8,685 bases of DNA from Chitinophagaceae bacterium (lineage in GTDB: Bacteria > Bacteroidota > Bacteroidia > Chitinophagales > Chitinophagaceae). Shown here piece after piece: positions 6,408 through 8,685 of the stretch. Below the pieces are notes generated by a model. It was not told where the DNA came from, did no database searches, and worked only from the letters and a program-made list of their open reading frames with translations. Position 1 is the first letter of the stretch. Each line of letters opens with the position of its first letter. The position numbers and the translations under genes were made by a program. The stretch covers positions 1 to 8,685 of the forward strand of contig PMUF01000556.1 in NCBI GenBank assembly GCA_003167015.1. Reading direction: 5' to 3'.

Positions 6408-8663
6408 TTAGTGATGCGCCTCGGGCAAGTGAGCCTCCGGTTCGCTGTTTTGTACCTTTTGCGGCTGTAGCAGGGATTGCAGCAGGGGTAACACCTGCTG
6501 CTGCGACAGGATCGTATACTGCGCGGAAGAAGCGCCATTGTTGACCTTGATCGTGTAAGCCTCTCCTTCGAGGGCTTTGAACATATCTTCATCGGTCGTA
6601 TCGTCTCCCATGCACAATACAAAATCGGGGTCCATCTCGCCCATGATCTTCAGGGCAGTGGCGCCTTTATCGAAACCGCCGATCCGGACCTCCACTACTT
6701 TATTGCCGTCGATCACCTGCAGCGTGGTATTCTGGATCAGTTGAGACAGCGTATTCAGTAATTCCCTCGAGCGGGAGAACCCGAGGCCTGTCTGGGTATT
6801 CCGGTAATGCCAGGCGATGGTGTTCGTCTTCTCTTCGACAAAAGATCCGGCGCACCGCAGGACAAACAGCTGCATGATGCGTCTGATCTCATCCTTCCAC
6901 AGATCGGATACCGATACCAGCTGTTGCCAGCCGGCATTTCTCATTTTGAAACTGGCGCCATGCTCAGCCACCAGGCTGACCGGCATCTGGCCCAGCCAGC
7001 GGTCGAGGGAAGCCACGTCCCGGCCGCTGATGATGACCACATGATTTTTAGGGTCGGCGGCCAGGCGGTTTAAGAGATCCCGCACGGCATTATCCGGCGC
7101 CGCTTCCGACGGTATCCGGGAAAAAGGCACGAGAGTGCCGTCATAGTCAAGCAGCAGCAGGCGGTTCTTTGTCCGCTGGTAGTGCTTGTGGATAGAGGCC
7201 ATTGTCTTGTCGTCCAGCAGCTTCACCTTCTGTTTCTGCTGCTCCTGTTTGACCTGGATCAACTGGTCCATGAAATCATTCACCCATTTGAACACGTCGT
7301 ACTCCTGCAGCCGGCGCTGCATGAGCCCTATACGGTTGCGCTGTTCGTAAAGAGGCATAGCGAGAGCCCGCGTAATGGAAGAAGCCACGTCGGAGGTATC
7401 GGTGGGGTTGACGAGTATCGCCTCGCTCAGCTCACTGGCAGCCCCGGCCAGCTCACTGAGTATCAGTACTCCACGGCCTGTGCTGCTGGCCACATATTCC
7501 TTGGCGACCAGGTTCATCCCATCCCGCAGTGGCGTGATCAGGGCGACATCGGCAGCCTGGTACAGGGCGACCAGTTCCTTAAAGGAAAGATGATTGTAGC
7601 GGTAGATGACGGGCTGCCAGCTGATGGTGGAAAAACGGCCATTGACAGTGCCGATTTTCTCTTCGATCAACTTCTTTCGGTCGTTGTAGGCAGGGATAGT
7701 ACTCCTCGATGGCACAATATTCAGGATGAAGACCATTTTCTCCCTCCACTCGGGGTACCGCTCCAGGAAATATTCAAAGCCGTTCAGCCGGTGCATCAGC
7801 CCCTTGCTATAGTCGAGCCGGTCAACCGAAAAAATGATCCTTTTGTTTTCCAGATCCTTGCGGATCTTATCCCGCATCTCTTCTACCTCAGCGTCGCTTG
7901 CAGTATCATGAAACTTATTGTAATCGATCCCGATAGGAAAAAGATCGATGCGGATCAGCCGGTCCTGGTACTGCAAATTGTGAAAATAGTTGTCTACGCC
8001 CAATAACATTTTCACCGACTGCAGGAAATGCTGCACATAATCGTAGGTATGGAAGCCGATCAGGTCAGCCCCCATGACGCCATGCAGCAACGTCTTTTTC
8101 CATTCGGTGGGCAACAGGCGAAAGATCTCGTAAGAAGGAAAAGGGATATGCAGAAAAAAGCCGATGGTCGCCTCCGGTCTTTTCTGCCGCAGCAGGTGTG
8201 GAAGGAGCATCAGTTGATAGTCGTGTATCCATACCTGGTCGCCGGGCTCCAGTAAAGGCACGATCTTTTCGGCAAATAACTGGTTCACCTGTACGTAAGC
8301 GTCAAAATACTGGACTTCATAATTGGCAAGGTTGGAAAAATAATGAAAAAGAGGCCAGAGGACGGAATTCGCGAACCCGTTGTAATAGTTCTCGTACAGG
8401 TCTTTATCCACAAAAACGGGCAGTACGTCAAAATCCTGGTCAACGGTCTGCGAAGCGATGACCTGGTCCCAATCTTCCTGAGGAAAATCCGCCACACCCA
8501 TCCACATTTTACCCGTCAGGTCACTCCTTTGGGCTGACGTATTTTCAAAATAGCTTTTAATCGCGGAGACCAGCCCGCCCGAGCTCTGTCTGAGGCTGAT
8601 CTTTTCTCCTTCCTTGTCAAGGGAGAAAGGTAAACGGCTGGAAATGATGATTAAACGACCCAT
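6408..8663 (-). CDS. otsAB: Bifunctional trehalose-6-phosphate synthase/phosphatase (OtsA-OtsB fusion)
   Basis: This 751-residue fusion makes trehalose in two steps in the cytoplasm. The N-terminal GT20 synthase (about 1-475) joins UDP-glucose and glucose-6-phosphate. The C-terminal HAD-type phosphatase (about 498-735) removes the phosphate. Synthase residues matching E. coli OtsA are visible: R10 in SSRLP (usually SNR), W103, D148 in HDYQ, and H172 in HIPFPSYEIF. R282 and K287 are in DRLDYSKG, and D381 and E389 are in LRDGMNLVAKEY. The phosphatase shows DYDGTL (506-511, D506 nucleophile), ISGRD (545-549), AEHGA (566-570) and MGDDTTDEDMF (685-695). The linker is short and Gln/Lys-rich (about 467-482). 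The ATG at 8663 fits the family start (MGRLIIISSRLP). An upstream TTG at 8684 is also in frame, but its extra residues look unrelated. The promoter is outside the window. The GH15 gene follows 19 nt downstream, so the two form an operon. Confidence 0.97.
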   Translation of the reverse strand: MGRLIIISSRLPFSLDKEGEKISLRQSSGGLVSAIKSYFENTSAQRSDLTGKMWMGVADFPQEDWDQVIASQTVDQDFDVLPVFVDKDLYENYYNGFANSVLWPLFHYFSNLANYEVQYFDAYVQVNQLFAEKIVPLLEPGDQVWIHDYQLMLLPHLLRQKRPEATIGFFLHIPFPSYEIFRLLPTEWKKTLLHGVMGADLIGFHTYDYVQHFLQSVKMLLGVDNYFHNLQYQDRLIRIDLFPIGIDYNKFHDTASDAEVEEMRDKIRKDLENKRIIFSVDRLDYSKGLMHRLNGFEYFLERYPEWREKMVFILNIVPSRSTIPAYNDRKKLIEEKIGTVNGRFSTISWQPVIYRYNHLSFKELVALYQAADVALITPLRDGMNLVAKEYVASSTGRGVLILSELAGAASELSEAILVNPTDTSDVASSITRALAMPLYEQRNRIGLMQRRLQEYDVFKWVNDFMDQLIQVKQEQQKQKVKLLDDKTMASIHKHYQRTKNRLLLLDYDGTLVPFSRIPSEAAPDNAVRDLLNRLAADPKNHVVIISGRDVASLDRWLGQMPVSLVAEHGASFKMRNAGWQQLVSVSDLWKDEIRRIMQLFVLRCAGSFVEEKTNTIAWHYRNTQTGLGFSRSRELLNTLSQLIQNTTLQVIDGNKVVEVRIGGFDKGATALKIMGEMDPDFVLCMGDDTTDEDMFKALEGEAYTIKVNNGASSAQYTILSQQQVLPLLQSLLQPQKVQNSEPEAHLPEAHH

Positions 8664-8685
8664 TCCAACAATAGGGCCAAGCAAA

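Noticed and set aside
6389..6622. A 78-codon upstream extension of the GH15 gene
   Set aside because: It lies wholly within the otsAB coding region in another frame and resembles no GH15 N-terminus. The ATG at 6388 begins the family-like sequence.
7182..8006. Plus-strand 274-codon open frame
   Set aside because: It is antisense to strongly supported otsAB and its translation resembles no family. It is a shadow of the GC-rich coding sequence, as are the plus-strand frames at 806-1366, 1547-2047, 2365-3507 and 5939-6544.
8664..8684. TTG start of otsAB at 8684
   Set aside because: The seven extra residues do not fit the OtsA start. The ATG at 8663 gives the normal MGRLIIISSRLP. The frame is open to the window edge, so a longer form cannot be fully excluded.

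Overview
The window looks like a chromosomal stretch from a member of the Bacteroidota, plausibly Chitinophagaceae. That placement is inference. It rests on protein flavour, weak Shine-Dalgarno sites, and one close match to the Bacteroidota promoter consensus (TTTG, about 20 nt, TAnnTTTG). All genes lie on the minus strand, so transcription runs from high to low coordinates. The main genes are visibly GC-rich; a lower-GC pocket lies between about 3520 and 4470.

Reading in the direction of transcription, the first block (8663 to 4610) is a two-gene trehalose unit. It has a fused trehalose-6-phosphate synthase/phosphatase (OtsA-OtsB) and, 19 nt downstream, a cytoplasmic GH15 glycoside hydrolase. 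The fusion makes trehalose from UDP-glucose and glucose-6-phosphate. The GH15 enzyme is best read as its partner, probably cleaving trehalose or a related alpha-glucoside.

The second block (4609 to 3511) is the low-GC pocket plus a GC-rich non-coding strip. It holds an MNT-domain nucleotidyltransferase (MntA-type antitoxin) overlapping a HepT-type HEPN RNase toxin by 8 nt. The toxin gene carries a 1-base frameshift just before its catalytic RX4HXY motif, while the antitoxin is intact. A Bacteroidota-type promoter sits so close to the mntA start that its mRNA would be nearly leaderless. About 300 nt downstream of hepT hold no gene I can recognise.

The third block (3510 to 56) is imidazolonepropionase (hutI, histidine degradation) followed after 5 nt by a large polytopic membrane protein. 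The latter belongs to the family annotated as 'site-specific recombinase' (Gcr/PF10136), although it looks nothing like a recombinase. A strong stem-loop with T-runs on both sides closes the block and could terminate transcription from both directions.

Most of the window is conventional metabolism. The part most worth a second look is the decayed HepT/MntA module and its unexplained flanks.
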